Positions 11,533 to 20,739 of a stretch of 64,000 nucleotides of DNA are shown here, in pieces. The notes below the pieces were generated by a model, which was given only the letters and a program-made list of their open reading frames with translations, made no database searches and was not told the origin of the DNA. The DNA lies in the NCBI RefSeq assembly GCF_001429785.1, contig NZ_LMJF01000001.1, positions 1,596,218-1,660,217 of the forward strand, in the 5' to 3' direction. Made by a program: the position numbers and the translations under genes. The number at the start of each line of letters is the position of its first letter. The first letter of the stretch is position 1. Source of the DNA: Lysobacter sp. Root916 (GTDB lineage: Bacteria; Pseudomonadota; Gammaproteobacteria; Xanthomonadales; Xanthomonadaceae).

Positions 11533-12615
11533 CTAGGTCATCGTCTTGCGCGACGCCAGCGGCGAGGACTTCGTCTTTGCCGTCGGACGCTGGTAGCCGT
11601 CGGGATTCATCGACTGCCACCGCCATGCGTCGCGGCACATGGCGTGCAGGTCCAGCCGCGTCCGCCATCCGAGCAGGCGCCGCGCGAGCGAGGGATCCGC
11701 ATAGACCTCGGCGACGTCGCCACGGCGCCGCGCCACGATCTCATAAGGAATGCTGCAGCCGGACGCGCGTTCGAAGGCATGCACCAGCTCCAGCACGCTG
11801 ATCCCGCGACCGGTTCCCAGATTGACGGTCAGGTTGCCGTCTCCGCGCACCAGGTAGTCCAGCGCGACCACATGCGCCCGCGCCAGGTCCATGACGTGTA
11901 TGTAGTCGCGGACTCCGGTGCCGTCCGGGGTCGGATAGTCGTCGCCGAAGATGCTCAGCTTGCCGCGCCGCCCCGCCGCGACCTGGCAGATGTAGGGCAT
12001 CACGTTGTTGGGGATGCCCGCGGGGTCCTCGCCGATCAAGCCCGAAGGATGCGCGCCCACCGGGTTGAAGTAGCGCAGGTTGGCGGCGCGGAAGCAGCCG
12101 TCCGCGTGGCACAGGTCCTCGATCAGCTGCTCCATCACCAGCTTGGTGCGGCCATAGGGGTTGGTCACGCCCAGCCGCGCCTGCTCGTTGATCGGAACGC
12201 TCTCCGGATCGCCATACACGGTGGCCGACGAGCTGAACACCAACCGCATCACCCCCGCATCGTGCATGGCGCCGAGCAGGTTGATGGTGCCGCTGATGTT
12301 GTTGTCGAAGTAAGCCAGCGGCCGCTCGAACGACTCGCCGACGGCCTTGAGCGCGGCGAAGTGGATCACCGCGTCGAAGCGATGCCGCTTGAACAACCGG
12401 GTCACGGCCGACTTGCTGCGCAAATCCAGGCGCTCGCACTCCACCGGCGCGCCGACGATGCGCTGCAGGCGCAGCAGTACGCGCGGCGAGCTGTTGGCGA
12501 AATTGTCGGCGATGACGATGCGATGCCCCCGCTCCGCCAACGCGGTACAGGTGTGGCTGCCGATGTAGCCGGCCCCACCGCATACCAAGACGCATTTCGT
12601 AGTCTGGCCGGCCAT
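11533..12615 (-). CDS. galE: UDP-glucose/UDP-GlcNAc 4-epimerase (GalE family)
   Basis: This is a short-chain dehydrogenase-type enzyme interconverting UDP-glucose and UDP-galactose, or the N-acetyl forms, using bound NAD. The 360-residue form starting MAGQTTKCVLVCGG has the Rossmann motif GGAGYIGSH, the SSSATVYG serine segment and the catalytic pair in NPYGRTKLVME (Tyr and Lys). A RYFNPVGAHPSG segment and VRDYIHVMDLARAH complete the family signature. A frame extending to 12702 adds 29 basic residues with no conservation. The gene is divergent from the EPS operon and likely supplies its UDP-hexose precursors; substrate preference (Glc or GlcNAc) is unresolved. Confidence 0.92.
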   Translation of the reverse strand: MAGQTTKCVLVCGGAGYIGSHTCTALAERGHRIVIADNFANSSPRVLLRLQRIVGAPVECERLDLRSKSAVTRLFKRHRFDAVIHFAALKAVGESFERPLAYFDNNISGTINLLGAMHDAGVMRLVFSSSATVYGDPESVPINEQARLGVTNPYGRTKLVMEQLIEDLCHADGCFRAANLRYFNPVGAHPSGLIGEDPAGIPNNVMPYICQVAAGRRGKLSIFGDDYPTPDGTGVRDYIHVMDLARAHVVALDYLVRGDGNLTVNLGTGRGISVLELVHAFERASGCSIPYEIVARRRGDVAEVYADPSLARRLLGWRTRLDLHAMCRDAWRWQSMNPDGYQRPTAKTKSSPLASRKTMT

Positions 12616-12807
12616 CTGGGTACGCCGCTGCTGCCGTGGTTTCCTGGACAACGCGGAACGCGGCTGCGAGCGTCCAATCCCGCGTCCGTTCGCCCGCTTC
12701 ACCGCTCCGCTCGTCGTCGGCTGTCCGCGATCGCGCCCGACTGGCGTTAACCCTTAGACCGGATACCGCACCACGGGCTCGAAAGTCGACCGTCAGGGGA
12801 GGTCTGC

Positions 12808-14103
12808 TTGGCAAGTAATGCCACATTGGCCTCGTTGGACGAGGCCCGTATCGCAATCCTAGGCTTGGGCTATGTGGGCCTGCCGCTCGCCGCGGCATTC
12901 GGAAAGCGCTTCCCGACCGTCGGATTCGACATCGACGCCGCGCGCGTGGCCGAACTCCAGGCGCATCGGGACCATACCCGCGAGGTCTCGGCGCAGGAGC
13001 TGCGCGAGGCGGCGCAGCTGGAGTTCAGCAGCGATCCGTCGTCGCTGGCCGGCTGCAACGTGTTCATCGTGACCGTGCCGACCCCCATCGACGAGTACAA
13101 GCGTCCCGACCTGCGCCCGCTCGAGTCGGCCAGCCGCACGGTGGGCCGGGCGATCGGGCGCGGCGGCATCGTGATCTACGAGTCGACGGTGTATCCCGGC
13201 GCGACCCAGGAGATCTGCGTGCCGATCGTCGAACGCGAATCGGGCCTGACGTTCAACCAGGACTTCCATGCGGGCTACAGCCCCGAGCGCATCAACCCGG
13301 GCGACCCCAACCACCGCCTGGAAACCATCATGAAGGTCACCTCCGGCTCGACCCCGGAGGCCGCCGATCTGGTCGACGCACTGTACGGGCGGATCATCAA
13401 GGCCGGCACCCACAAGGCTTCCAGCATCCGCGTGGCCGAGGCGGCCAAGGTCATCGAGAACATCCAGCGCGACGTCAACATCGCCCTGATCAACGAACTG
13501 GCCCTGATCTTCCATCGCCTCGATATCGACACCCACGAGGTGCTCGAAGCCGCCGGCACCAAGTGGAATTTCCTGCCGTTCCGTCCGGGCCTGGTCGGCG
13601 GCCATTGCATCGGCGTGGATCCCTACTACCTCACCCACAAGGCCCAGCAGATCGGCTACCACCCGGACATGATCCTGGCCGGGCGCCGCATCAACGACGG
13701 CATGGGCAGCCATGTCGCGCGCCGGGTGGTGAAGCTGATGCGTCAGCGCAACCAGGACATGACCCAGGCGCGGGTGCTGGTGCTGGGACTGGCGTTCAAG
13801 GAGAACTGCCCGGACCTGCGCAACACCAAGGTGGTCGACATCATTCGCGAACTCCACTGCTACAACGCCCGGGTCGACGTGCACGACCCCTGGGTCGACG
13901 CCGGGCACGCGCACGAAGAGTACGGCGTGACGCTCGTCGCCGAGCCCGAACCCGGCCGCTACGACGCCGTCGTGCTGGCGGTGGCGCATGCCGAGTTCGT
14001 CGCCATGGGCGCGGAGCGGATCCGCGGCCTGGGCGTGCCCGGGGCCGTGCTCTTCGACGTCAAGCGCGCCTTGCCGCGCGCCAGCGTCGACGGCTGCCTG
14101 TGA
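12808..14103 (+). CDS. UDP-N-acetylhexosamine 6-dehydrogenase (TviB/WbpA-like)
   Basis: The enzyme oxidises C6 of a UDP-sugar, probably UDP-GlcNAc or UDP-GalNAc, to the uronic acid with two NAD. The 431-residue product has the N-terminal Rossmann motif [14 protein letters not shown], the ESTVYPGAT segment and the catalytic-Cys loop [15 protein letters not shown]. The C-terminal NAD-fold segment is [16 protein letters not shown]. It starts with TTG, four bases after a strong GGGGAGG ribosome-binding site; no ATG is better placed. It is the first gene of the + strand EPS operon and is followed after 5 bp by a sugar epimerase. That pairing parallels tviB-tviC of Vi antigen, which makes UDP-GalNAcA. 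Confidence 0.92.
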   Translation: MASNATLASLDEARIAILGLGYVGLPLAAAFGKRFPTVGFDIDAARVAELQAHRDHTREVSAQELREAAQLEFSSDPSSLAGCNVFIVTVPTPIDEYKRPDLRPLESASRTVGRAIGRGGIVIYESTVYPGATQEICVPIVERESGLTFNQDFHAGYSPERINPGDPNHRLETIMKVTSGSTPEAADLVDALYGRIIKAGTHKASSIRVAEAAKVIENIQRDVNIALINELALIFHRLDIDTHEVLEAAGTKWNFLPFRPGLVGGHCIGVDPYYLTHKAQQIGYHPDMILAGRRINDGMGSHVARRVVKLMRQRNQDMTQARVLVLGLAFKENCPDLRNTKVVDIIRELHCYNARVDVHDPWVDAGHAHEEYGVTLVAEPEPGRYDAVVLAVAHAEFVAMGAERIRGLGVPGAVLFDVKRALPRASVDGCL

Positions 14104-14108
14104 GCGCC

Positions 14109-15116
14109 ATGCGCGTACTGGTCACCGGCGCGGCGGGCTTCATCGGCGCGAAGCTGAGCGAGGTGCTGCTCGCGCGCGGCGACGAAGTGCTCGGCTTCGA
14201 CGACCTCAACGCCTATTACGACCCTAGCCTGAAACAGGCGCGCCTGGCGCGCCTGCTGCCGCAGCGCAACTTCCGCTTCGTACTCGGTTCGCTCGAGGAC
14301 CGCGCGGCCGTGGACGACGCCTTCGCCTCGTTCGGGCCGCAGCGGGTCGTGAATCTGGCCGCGCAGGCCGGCGTGCGCTACTCGCTGGAGAACCCGCGCG
14401 CCTACGTCGATAGCAATGTGATCGGGTTCCTGAACATCCTGGAAGCCTGCCGCCACCGCGCCGTCGAGCACCTCGTATACGCCTCGTCCAGTTCGGTGTA
14501 CGGCGCCAATCGCAAGCTTCCGTTTTCGGTCGAGGACAACGTCGACCATCCGGTCAGCATGTACGCCGCGACCAAGAAGGCCAACGAGTTGATGGCGCAT
14601 ACCTACAGCCACCTGTTCGGGCTGCCGACGACGGGGCTGCGCTTCTTCACGGTCTACGGCCCCTGGGGCCGGCCCGACATGGCGCTGTTCGTCTTCACGC
14701 GCAAGATTCTCGCCGGCGAACCCATCGAGTTGTTCAATCACGGTCGCCACAGCCGCGACTTCACCTACATCGACGACATCGTCGAGGGCATCGTCCGCAC
14801 GCTGGACCGCATTCCAACCGCCGATCCGGACTACACCGCGGCGGCGCCCACGCCCGCCACGTCCGGCGCGCCCTACCGGCTTTACAACATCGGCAACCAC
14901 CAGCCCGTCGAACTGCTGCGCTACATCGAGGTGCTCGAAGGCTGCCTGGGACGAACGTCCGAACGCCGCCTGCTGCCCCTGCAGCCGGGCGACGTGCCCG
15001 ACACCTGCGCCGACGTGACGGCGCTGCGCCGGGATGTCGGCTACTCGCCGTCGACCTCGGTGGAAGTCGGGGTTGCGCGCTTCGTCGACTGGTACCGCGA
15101 CTACTACGGGGCTTGA
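14109..15116 (+). CDS. UDP-uronate 4-epimerase (NAD-dependent epimerase)
   Basis: This is a 335-residue extended short-chain dehydrogenase. The NAD-binding motif [11 protein letters not shown] opens the protein; YASSSSVYG and the Tyr/Lys pair in [15 protein letters not shown] form the active site. [15 protein letters not shown] and [12 protein letters not shown] are typical of the UDP-glucuronate 4-epimerase/CapI subgroup. It starts 5 bp after the dehydrogenase stop and so is probably translationally coupled. The likely role is C4 inversion of the uronic acid made by the preceding enzyme (GlcNAcA to GalNAcA, or GlcA to GalA). Confidence 0.93.
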   Translation: MRVLVTGAAGFIGAKLSEVLLARGDEVLGFDDLNAYYDPSLKQARLARLLPQRNFRFVLGSLEDRAAVDDAFASFGPQRVVNLAAQAGVRYSLENPRAYVDSNVIGFLNILEACRHRAVEHLVYASSSSVYGANRKLPFSVEDNVDHPVSMYAATKKANELMAHTYSHLFGLPTTGLRFFTVYGPWGRPDMALFVFTRKILAGEPIELFNHGRHSRDFTYIDDIVEGIVRTLDRIPTADPDYTAAAPTPATSGAPYRLYNIGNHQPVELLRYIEVLEGCLGRTSERRLLPLQPGDVPDTCADVTALRRDVGYSPSTSVEVGVARFVDWYRDYYGA

Positions 15117-15200
15117 AGGAACGGGCTTCCGATACCGCTGGATCTGGCCGGGCGCATCAGTGCTCGGCGTTGTTCAAGAGGGGTCAATCGGAGAATCGCC

Positions 15201-15818
15201 ATGCGCGTTGCAGCCGCCCTTTGGGCCTTGTGTCTGCCCCTAATGCTTGCCGGTTGCGTCAGTTCCGGCAACCTCGCGTCGGGCGCCCCGCCGGCCGCCG
15301 CCCCGGTCGCGGACGAATACCAGATCGGCGTCGACGATCGCGTCCAGGTTTCGGTGTGGCGCAATCCCGAGCTGAGCATCGTGACGCCGGTCCGCCCCGA
15401 CGGCATGATCTCGGTTCCGCTGGTCGGCGATGTCATGGCCGGCGGCCGAACGCCGGACGCCGTGGCCAAGGAGCTGCAAGGCAAGCTCGCGACCTATGTG
15501 ATCGAGCCTCAGGTGACGGTAATCATCACCGAACTGCGCAGCCACGAGTATCTGTCGCGGGTTCGGGTCACCGGCGCGGTGCGCACGCCGATTTCGATTC
15601 CCTTTCGCCAGGGCATGACCGTGCTGGACGCGGTCCTCGCCGCCGGCGGCGTCACCGAGTTCGCCGCGGCCGACCGCTCCAGCCTGCACCGCAAGAGCGG
15701 CGACGGCGCGCAGGCCTATGGGGTGCAGCTCGACCACATCCTCAACGCCGGCGATCTGAGCACCAACTATAAGGTCGCCCCCGGCGACGTGATCACGGTA
15801 CCGGAGCGCGTTCTGTGA
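15201..15818 (+). CDS. Polysaccharide export lipoprotein (Wza/EpsE type)
   Basis: This is a 205-residue outer-membrane export component. A lipoprotein signal peptide ends in LAGC (Cys about residue 19). A polysaccharide export domain follows (DEYQIGVDDRVQVSVWRNPELS..VRPDGMISVPLVGDV), then a SLBB-like segment with VTGAVRTPISIPFRQGMTVLDAVLAAGG. At this short length it resembles the XrtA/PEP-CTERM-associated export proteins more than full Wza (about 380 residues). It overlaps the next gene at GTGA, which indicates coupling, and should form the export pore partner of the chain-length protein. Confidence 0.93.
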   Translation: MRVAAALWALCLPLMLAGCVSSGNLASGAPPAAAPVADEYQIGVDDRVQVSVWRNPELSIVTPVRPDGMISVPLVGDVMAGGRTPDAVAKELQGKLATYVIEPQVTVIITELRSHEYLSRVRVTGAVRTPISIPFRQGMTVLDAVLAAGGVTEFAAADRSSLHRKSGDGAQAYGVQLDHILNAGDLSTNYKVAPGDVITVPERVL

Positions 15819-17404
15819 ACAATCCGTACGGGCAACCGCTGTTGCCGGGCTCCTCGTCGGAACGCCTGCCGACGCTGACCATGCTGTCGGTCGCGCGCAG
15901 GGAATTCCGGCGCTACCTGCTGCCGCTGGCCACCATCTTCGCCGCCATAGCGCTGCTGTTCCTGGCCTGGGGCCTGGTCAATCCGTCCACGTACAAGTCG
16001 TCGGCGATGGTGCTGGTCCAGGACAACACGCCGATCGCGCCGCTGATGCAGGGGCGCACCACCGCCCCCAACGAGGTCGCCCGCGCCGTGATCTCGCGCG
16101 AGGTGCTGTTCGGCAGCCGGGTCATGGCGGACGTGCTCAAGGCAGGCGGCTGGCTGGAGTCGAATCCCAGCCCCTTGCGCAAGCAGGAGCTGATCAACTC
16201 CATCATCAACAGCACCGACATCGCGGTCACCGACCGCGCCCAGACGCGCTCGACAGATCCCAAGCTCAGCCTGGTGAAGATCACCTATTCGGACTCCGAT
16301 CCCAAGCGCGCCTATGCCGTGACCAAGCGATTCTCGGAGGCGCTGATCGAGCAGGTGCTGGACTCTCGGGCGCGCGCGAGCCGCTCCGCGTACCAGTTCA
16401 TCGACGCGCAAGTGGACAACTACCAGCGCGCGTTCTCCGAGGCCGACCGCAAACTGCGCGAGTACCGCAGCGCGAACCCGGACGCGATGCCTGGCGTCGA
16501 CACCGACGTTTCCGCACGCATCGCCGAGTTGCGCCGCGCCGCCGACAACGCCGCCATGGACCTGGCCGACGTCGGTGCGCAGGAGCGCCAAGTGATAGGC
16601 CAGCTCTCGCGCGAAAGCCAGCTCAACACCATCTCCCGCTCCACCCGGACCAACGTCCAGCTCGCCACCCTGCAGGCGGAGCAGGACCGTCTGATGCTGA
16701 GCTATACCGCCCAGCACCCGGACGTGGTGCGGGTCCGCAACCAGATCCGCGAGCTGCAGAGCAACCCCTCGGCGAACTCCGGCGGCGCCGCGGTGTTGCC
16801 CGGCGATACCGGCTCGATGAACCCGGTCTATCAGCAGCTGCGCGCCCAGCTGGCGGAAGTCCGCCGACAGGGCGCGGCCTCGGCCTCGCGGCTGGCCACC
16901 GCGCAAGCGCTGTTGCGCGAGGAGCTGGAACGCAGCCGCAGGATCATCGGCGACGAAGGCACCGTCACCGCCCTGACCCGTGTGCACGACATCAATAAGG
17001 AAATGTTCGACGACCTGCTCAAGCGACGCGAGAACGCGCGCGTTTCCATGAGCCTGGACGCCGACGGCCGCAGTCTGGGTTTCCAGATCCTCGAACCCGC
17101 TTCGATTCCTCTGCAGTCCACGGGCTTGCGCCTGATGCATTTCGCCGTGGCCGGCCTGCTGCTGGCGATCGTGATCCCGCTGGTGATGCTGTCGATGCTG
17201 GTCAAGCACGACCCGCGCGTACGCACGCCGCTGCAGATCGAACGCGATGCGGGCCTGCCGGTGCTCGGGGTCATTCCGCTGCACCTGACTTACGACCAGA
17301 CCGCACAGCACGCCAAACGGATGAAGATCGGATCGATCCTGTTCGCGCTCGTGCCCCTGATCTACGGTGTCGTGTTCGTCCTGAAAATGACGGATGTCCT
17401 ATGA
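15815..17404 (+). CDS. Polysaccharide chain-length determinant (Wzz family, XrtA type)
   Basis: This is an inner-membrane co-polymerase controlling chain length and linking synthesis to export. The 529-residue product starts at GTG overlapping the previous stop. A first membrane helix (about 37-56; LLPLATIFAAIALLFLAWGL) precedes a long periplasmic region with coiled coil (about 170-330, including QLATLQAEQDRLMLSYTAQHPDV). A second helix near residue 440 (FAVAGLLLAIVIPLVMLSML) and probably a third at the C terminus follow. No kinase domain is fused. The ATPase-like partner follows with an ATGA overlap, a split kinase arrangement seen in exosortase-type loci. Confidence 0.92.
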   Translation: MNNPYGQPLLPGSSSERLPTLTMLSVARREFRRYLLPLATIFAAIALLFLAWGLVNPSTYKSSAMVLVQDNTPIAPLMQGRTTAPNEVARAVISREVLFGSRVMADVLKAGGWLESNPSPLRKQELINSIINSTDIAVTDRAQTRSTDPKLSLVKITYSDSDPKRAYAVTKRFSEALIEQVLDSRARASRSAYQFIDAQVDNYQRAFSEADRKLREYRSANPDAMPGVDTDVSARIAELRRAADNAAMDLADVGAQERQVIGQLSRESQLNTISRSTRTNVQLATLQAEQDRLMLSYTAQHPDVVRVRNQIRELQSNPSANSGGAAVLPGDTGSMNPVYQQLRAQLAEVRRQGAASASRLATAQALLREELERSRRIIGDEGTVTALTRVHDINKEMFDDLLKRRENARVSMSLDADGRSLGFQILEPASIPLQSTGLRLMHFAVAGLLLAIVIPLVMLSMLVKHDPRVRTPLQIERDAGLPVLGVIPLHLTYDQTAQHAKRMKIGSILFALVPLIYGVVFVLKMTDVL

Positions 17405-18156
17405 ACGACTTCAATCGCCACGCGGTGGACGCATCGGCCCATATGACCGACATCGGACCTGGAAAAAGAAGTGTCGTGCGCCGCGACGGCGGCACGGCGC
17501 TGACGCCCGAGCAGTTGGTCGAGCGCTCGATCATCCCCTTCGCCGACGGCGCCAACCGGCAACTGGTCAACGCCTTCCGCGAGCTGCGCACGCGCCTGCT
17601 GGCGACGGCGACGGACAACTTCATCACCCTGGTCGCGCCGGTCGGCCCGGCCTGCGGCGGTAGCTTCGTGGCCCGCAACCTCGCGCTCACCATCACTCTC
17701 GACCAGGAGCGCAGCGCTCTGCTGATCGACTGCAACCTGCTGCATCCGGTCCAGCACGCCGTGATGAAGATCAACGACAACCGCGGCAGCCTCATCAAGT
17801 ATCTGGAGGACCTGGACGCCGACGTGGACGACATGATCTACAGCACCGTCATCCCGCGCCTGAAGCTGATTCCGGCGGGGCGCTCGGCCCATAGCGAAAT
17901 GGAGACCGAATACTTCTCCTCGTTCCGCATGCGCCTGTTGCTGGATTCGCTGCGCAGCAGCTACTCCGATCGCTACATCGTCCTGGACAGCCCGCCGACG
18001 CTGGGAGCGCCCGATGCGCGCATCCTGTCGGAACTGGCCGACGTGGTAGTGCTGGTCGCGGGATACGGCCGCAACACCGCCGCCGAGATCGCCGCGGCCG
18101 CCGCCAACTTCGACCCGGCCAAGTTCGCCGGCGTGATCTTCAATGAGAGCGCCTGA
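17401..18156 (+). CDS. Degenerate tyrosine-autokinase-like ATPase (CpsD/XrtA type)
   Basis: The product resembles the cytoplasmic BY-kinase partner of Wzz proteins. The 251-residue protein keeps the family layout: NAFRELRTRLLAT before the P-loop, LLIDCNLLHP at the Walker A' position, and YIVLDSPPTLGAPDARILSELADVVVLV at Walker B. However, the P-loop itself reads APVGPACGGSF (about residues 79-89) and lacks the GxGK[ST] lysine of CpsD-like kinases. There is no C-terminal tyrosine cluster either; the chain ends FAGVIFNESA. It may be a structural regulator of chain length and not an active kinase. It overlaps genes on both sides (ATGA upstream, 14 bp downstream). Confidence 0.85.
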   Translation: MNDFNRHAVDASAHMTDIGPGKRSVVRRDGGTALTPEQLVERSIIPFADGANRQLVNAFRELRTRLLATATDNFITLVAPVGPACGGSFVARNLALTITLDQERSALLIDCNLLHPVQHAVMKINDNRGSLIKYLEDLDADVDDMIYSTVIPRLKLIPAGRSAHSEMETEYFSSFRMRLLLDSLRSSYSDRYIVLDSPPTLGAPDARILSELADVVVLVAGYGRNTAAEIAAAAANFDPAKFAGVIFNESA

Positions 18157-19489
18157 CCACCGCGCTGCGTGCATCGCCCCGCCGCGGACGCGCGCGCGAC
18201 GGACCCGGCTGCATCTGGCGATATTGGCGGCAGCGGCGTTGGCCGGCAGCGCGCACGCCGCGCGACTCAACTACCGTATAGAAGTCGAAGCGCTGCACAG
18301 CGACAACATCAACCAAAGCGAGGACAACCAGGCCGAGGACACGGTCCTGGTCCCGCGCATCAAGTTCGACCTCAAGGAGGAAGGCGCCACGGTCGAGCTG
18401 CAGGCGCGCGGCGAGTTCGAGCGCCGCCGCTACTTCGGCAACCAGTTCGACGACGAGAGCCGCAGCGAATTCGCCGGTCAGCTCAACTGGTCGCTGCTGC
18501 CGCAGCGGATGAACCTGGTGGTCGAGGACTACCTGAGCGAGGAGCCGATCAATTTCCGCGGCGGACGCTATCCGGGCAACCTGCAGCGGGTGAACATCCT
18601 GCTCGGCGGGCCCAGCTTCTTCGCCCGGATGGGCGATGCGACCCGCTTCCAGTTGGACCTGCGAGGGGTCAGCACGCATGCCGAAGTGGCGCCCGATTTC
18701 GACGGCGAGCGCTATAGCGCGGCCGCCTCCCTGCAACGAGACCTGAGCCCCACATCGAAGGGCTCGCTCAACCTGACCTCCATGAAAGCGAGATTCGACG
18801 ATGCCCCGACCGCCGTCGACTACACGCGCACCGACGCTTTCGTCCGCTATGAGGGCAGGCTGCGCAAGGTCGAGTACGAGCTGGATCTGGGCCATTCGCG
18901 CCTCAATCGCGACAGCGGCGACGACCCCACCACGACGATCGCGCGGGCGACGGTGCAGTGGCAATCCGACTCGCGCAACCGCTTCCGTCTACGCGCCCGT
19001 CATCAGTTCGCCGACCAGGTCCAGGACCTGGTGGTGCGGCTGCGCGACCCCGACGAAAGCCTGGTGCCGGATCTGGTGGATTCGTCCTCCTCGCTGGTGT
19101 CGTCCGGCGTGTACCGGCAGCGCGACGTCGAGCTCGACTACCGCCATCGGGGCGAACGCGTCGGCTTGCGCGTGCGCCCGCTGTACCGGGAACTGCGCTA
19201 CATCGACCGCGGCGATGCCGATCGCCGCGAGCGCGGCGCGTTCTTCGAAGTCGACTACCGGCTGCGCCCCTTGGTCAGCCTGTTCTTCACCGGCTCGGTG
19301 CGCAACCGCGAGTTCCTGAGCCGCAACGAGGAAGATCGCGATCGCGTGTACAGCCTGGGCGTCAACTATCAGCTGACGCGGCACTGGGGTTGGCGCGCCG
19401 AAGCGGTTCGGAACCAGCGCAAATCCAACGTCGCCGATCAGGAGTACACGGAGAACGCCGTGTTCCTGACGCTGTGGTGGCAGCGCTGA
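18143..19489 (+). CDS. Outer-membrane beta-barrel protein of exosortase-type EPS loci
   Basis: This is a 448-residue secreted protein with a basic N-region (RTRARRTRLHL) and a signal peptide ending near AGSAHA. The rest alternates polar and aromatic residues in barrel-strand style, for example RIEVEALHSDNINQSEDN, FERRRYFGNQFDDESRSEF and LRVRPLYRELRYIDRGD, and ends in the aromatic NAVFLTLWWQR. It resembles the OMP that accompanies XrtA polysaccharide clusters and probably serves as the outer-membrane channel or scaffold. It overlaps the preceding kinase-like gene by 14 bp. The exact function is not established from sequence. Confidence 0.82.
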   Translation: MRAPDHRAACIAPPRTRARRTRLHLAILAAAALAGSAHAARLNYRIEVEALHSDNINQSEDNQAEDTVLVPRIKFDLKEEGATVELQARGEFERRRYFGNQFDDESRSEFAGQLNWSLLPQRMNLVVEDYLSEEPINFRGGRYPGNLQRVNILLGGPSFFARMGDATRFQLDLRGVSTHAEVAPDFDGERYSAAASLQRDLSPTSKGSLNLTSMKARFDDAPTAVDYTRTDAFVRYEGRLRKVEYELDLGHSRLNRDSGDDPTTTIARATVQWQSDSRNRFRLRARHQFADQVQDLVVRLRDPDESLVPDLVDSSSSLVSSGVYRQRDVELDYRHRGERVGLRVRPLYRELRYIDRGDADRRERGAFFEVDYRLRPLVSLFFTGSVRNREFLSRNEEDRDRVYSLGVNYQLTRHWGWRAEAVRNQRKSNVADQEYTENAVFLTLWWQR

Positions 19490-19505
19490 CGGAGGGCTTC
19501 GGAGC

Positions 19506-20642
19506 ATGCTCGAGCTTCTGTTCTGGGCTTCGGTCGGGTTGCTGGCCTACGTCTACGCGGGCTACCCGGTCCTGGCGATCGCGATCGCGCGCGTCCGGCC
19601 GCGCGCGACGCGCAAGCAGCCCATTACCCCGTCCGTCACCGTGATCATCACGGCCTACAACGAAGAGAAGGACATCGAGCTCAAGGTCCGCAACGTGCTG
19701 GCCCTGGATTACCCGCAAGGGCGGATCGACGTCATCGTGGCCTCGGACGCCTCCAGCGATGGCACCGACGACATCGTGCGCGGCCTCGGCATCGCCGGGG
19801 TCCGCCTGCTGCGCGTGGAGGGGCGCCAGGGCAAAACGGCCTGCCAGAACGCGGCGGCGGCCGCCGCCTCCGGCGATATCCTGCTGTTCACCGACGCCAC
19901 CACCCGGATCGCAACGGACGCCCTGCGCGCGATGACGCGCAACTTCCATGACCCCGCGGTGGGCTGCGTCGCCGGCCGCCTCAGCTATGTCGCGCAAGGC
20001 GACGATGCCACCGGTCGCGGCGGCACCTCCTACTGGAACTACGAAATCATGCTGCGCATGGCTGAGAGCGACATCGGTTCGCTGATCGGCGTCTCCGGTT
20101 GCCTGTATGCGGTCCGCCGCAGCGCCTATCGCGACATCGCCCCGGAGCTGATCAGCGACTTCGTGGTCGCGATGCTGGTGCGCGAGCAAGGCTTGCGCAC
20201 CGTGCTCGAACCCGACGCGATGTGCTACGAAACCGCCCTGGACCACCCCGATCGCGAACTGGCCATGCGCGTGCGCGTCGGCATGCGCAGCCTCTCGGCC
20301 TTGGCGAGCCAGAAGCGCTTTCTCAACCCGTTCAGGTTCGGCGCGTTCGCCTGGCAGCTGTGGTCGCACAAGCTGCTCCGGTACCTGTCGCCGGTGTTCT
20401 GGATGCTCGCCCTGCTCGCCAACGCGGCGCTCGCGCTGCAGGGACGCTACGCATGGCTGTTGGCCTTGCAGTTCGCGTTGCTGTCGGCGGGTCTGCTCGG
20501 ATTCGCGTCGCCGCGCCTGCCCGGCAAATCGCGCCTGCTCGCCAAACCCTACTACTTCCTGCTGACCAACCTGGCCTCCGCCGTCAGCCTGTTCCGGTTC
20601 CTGCGCGGCGAACGCATCGTGACCTGGACGCCGCAACGCTGA
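19506..20642 (+). CDS. Glycosyltransferase family 2, membrane-bound
   Basis: This is a 378-residue processive-type glycosyltransferase. An N-terminal membrane helix (residues 4-26) leads into the GT-A fold: VTVIITAYNEEKDIELKV, DVIVASDASSDGTDDI, then LLFTDATTRIATDAL at the metal-binding position (D-A-T where DxD is usual). GVSGCLYAVRRSAY follows, and the C-terminal third carries three hydrophobic segments. It should add one sugar of the repeat unit from a nucleotide sugar. It starts 16 bp after the barrel gene within the EPS operon. The acceptor and linkage are unknown. Confidence 0.9.
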   Translation: MLELLFWASVGLLAYVYAGYPVLAIAIARVRPRATRKQPITPSVTVIITAYNEEKDIELKVRNVLALDYPQGRIDVIVASDASSDGTDDIVRGLGIAGVRLLRVEGRQGKTACQNAAAAAASGDILLFTDATTRIATDALRAMTRNFHDPAVGCVAGRLSYVAQGDDATGRGGTSYWNYEIMLRMAESDIGSLIGVSGCLYAVRRSAYRDIAPELISDFVVAMLVREQGLRTVLEPDAMCYETALDHPDRELAMRVRVGMRSLSALASQKRFLNPFRFGAFAWQLWSHKLLRYLSPVFWMLALLANAALALQGRYAWLLALQFALLSAGLLGFASPRLPGKSRLLAKPYYFLLTNLASAVSLFRFLRGERIVTWTPQR

Positions 20643-20739
20643 GCGCACGCGTCGCGTCCCTCGGCCGTCGCCCCGCTACTGGCCGTCGACGGCGCCACGC
20701 GACGTTGTTTTTCATGAACCGGAGCCAGGTAAATCGACC

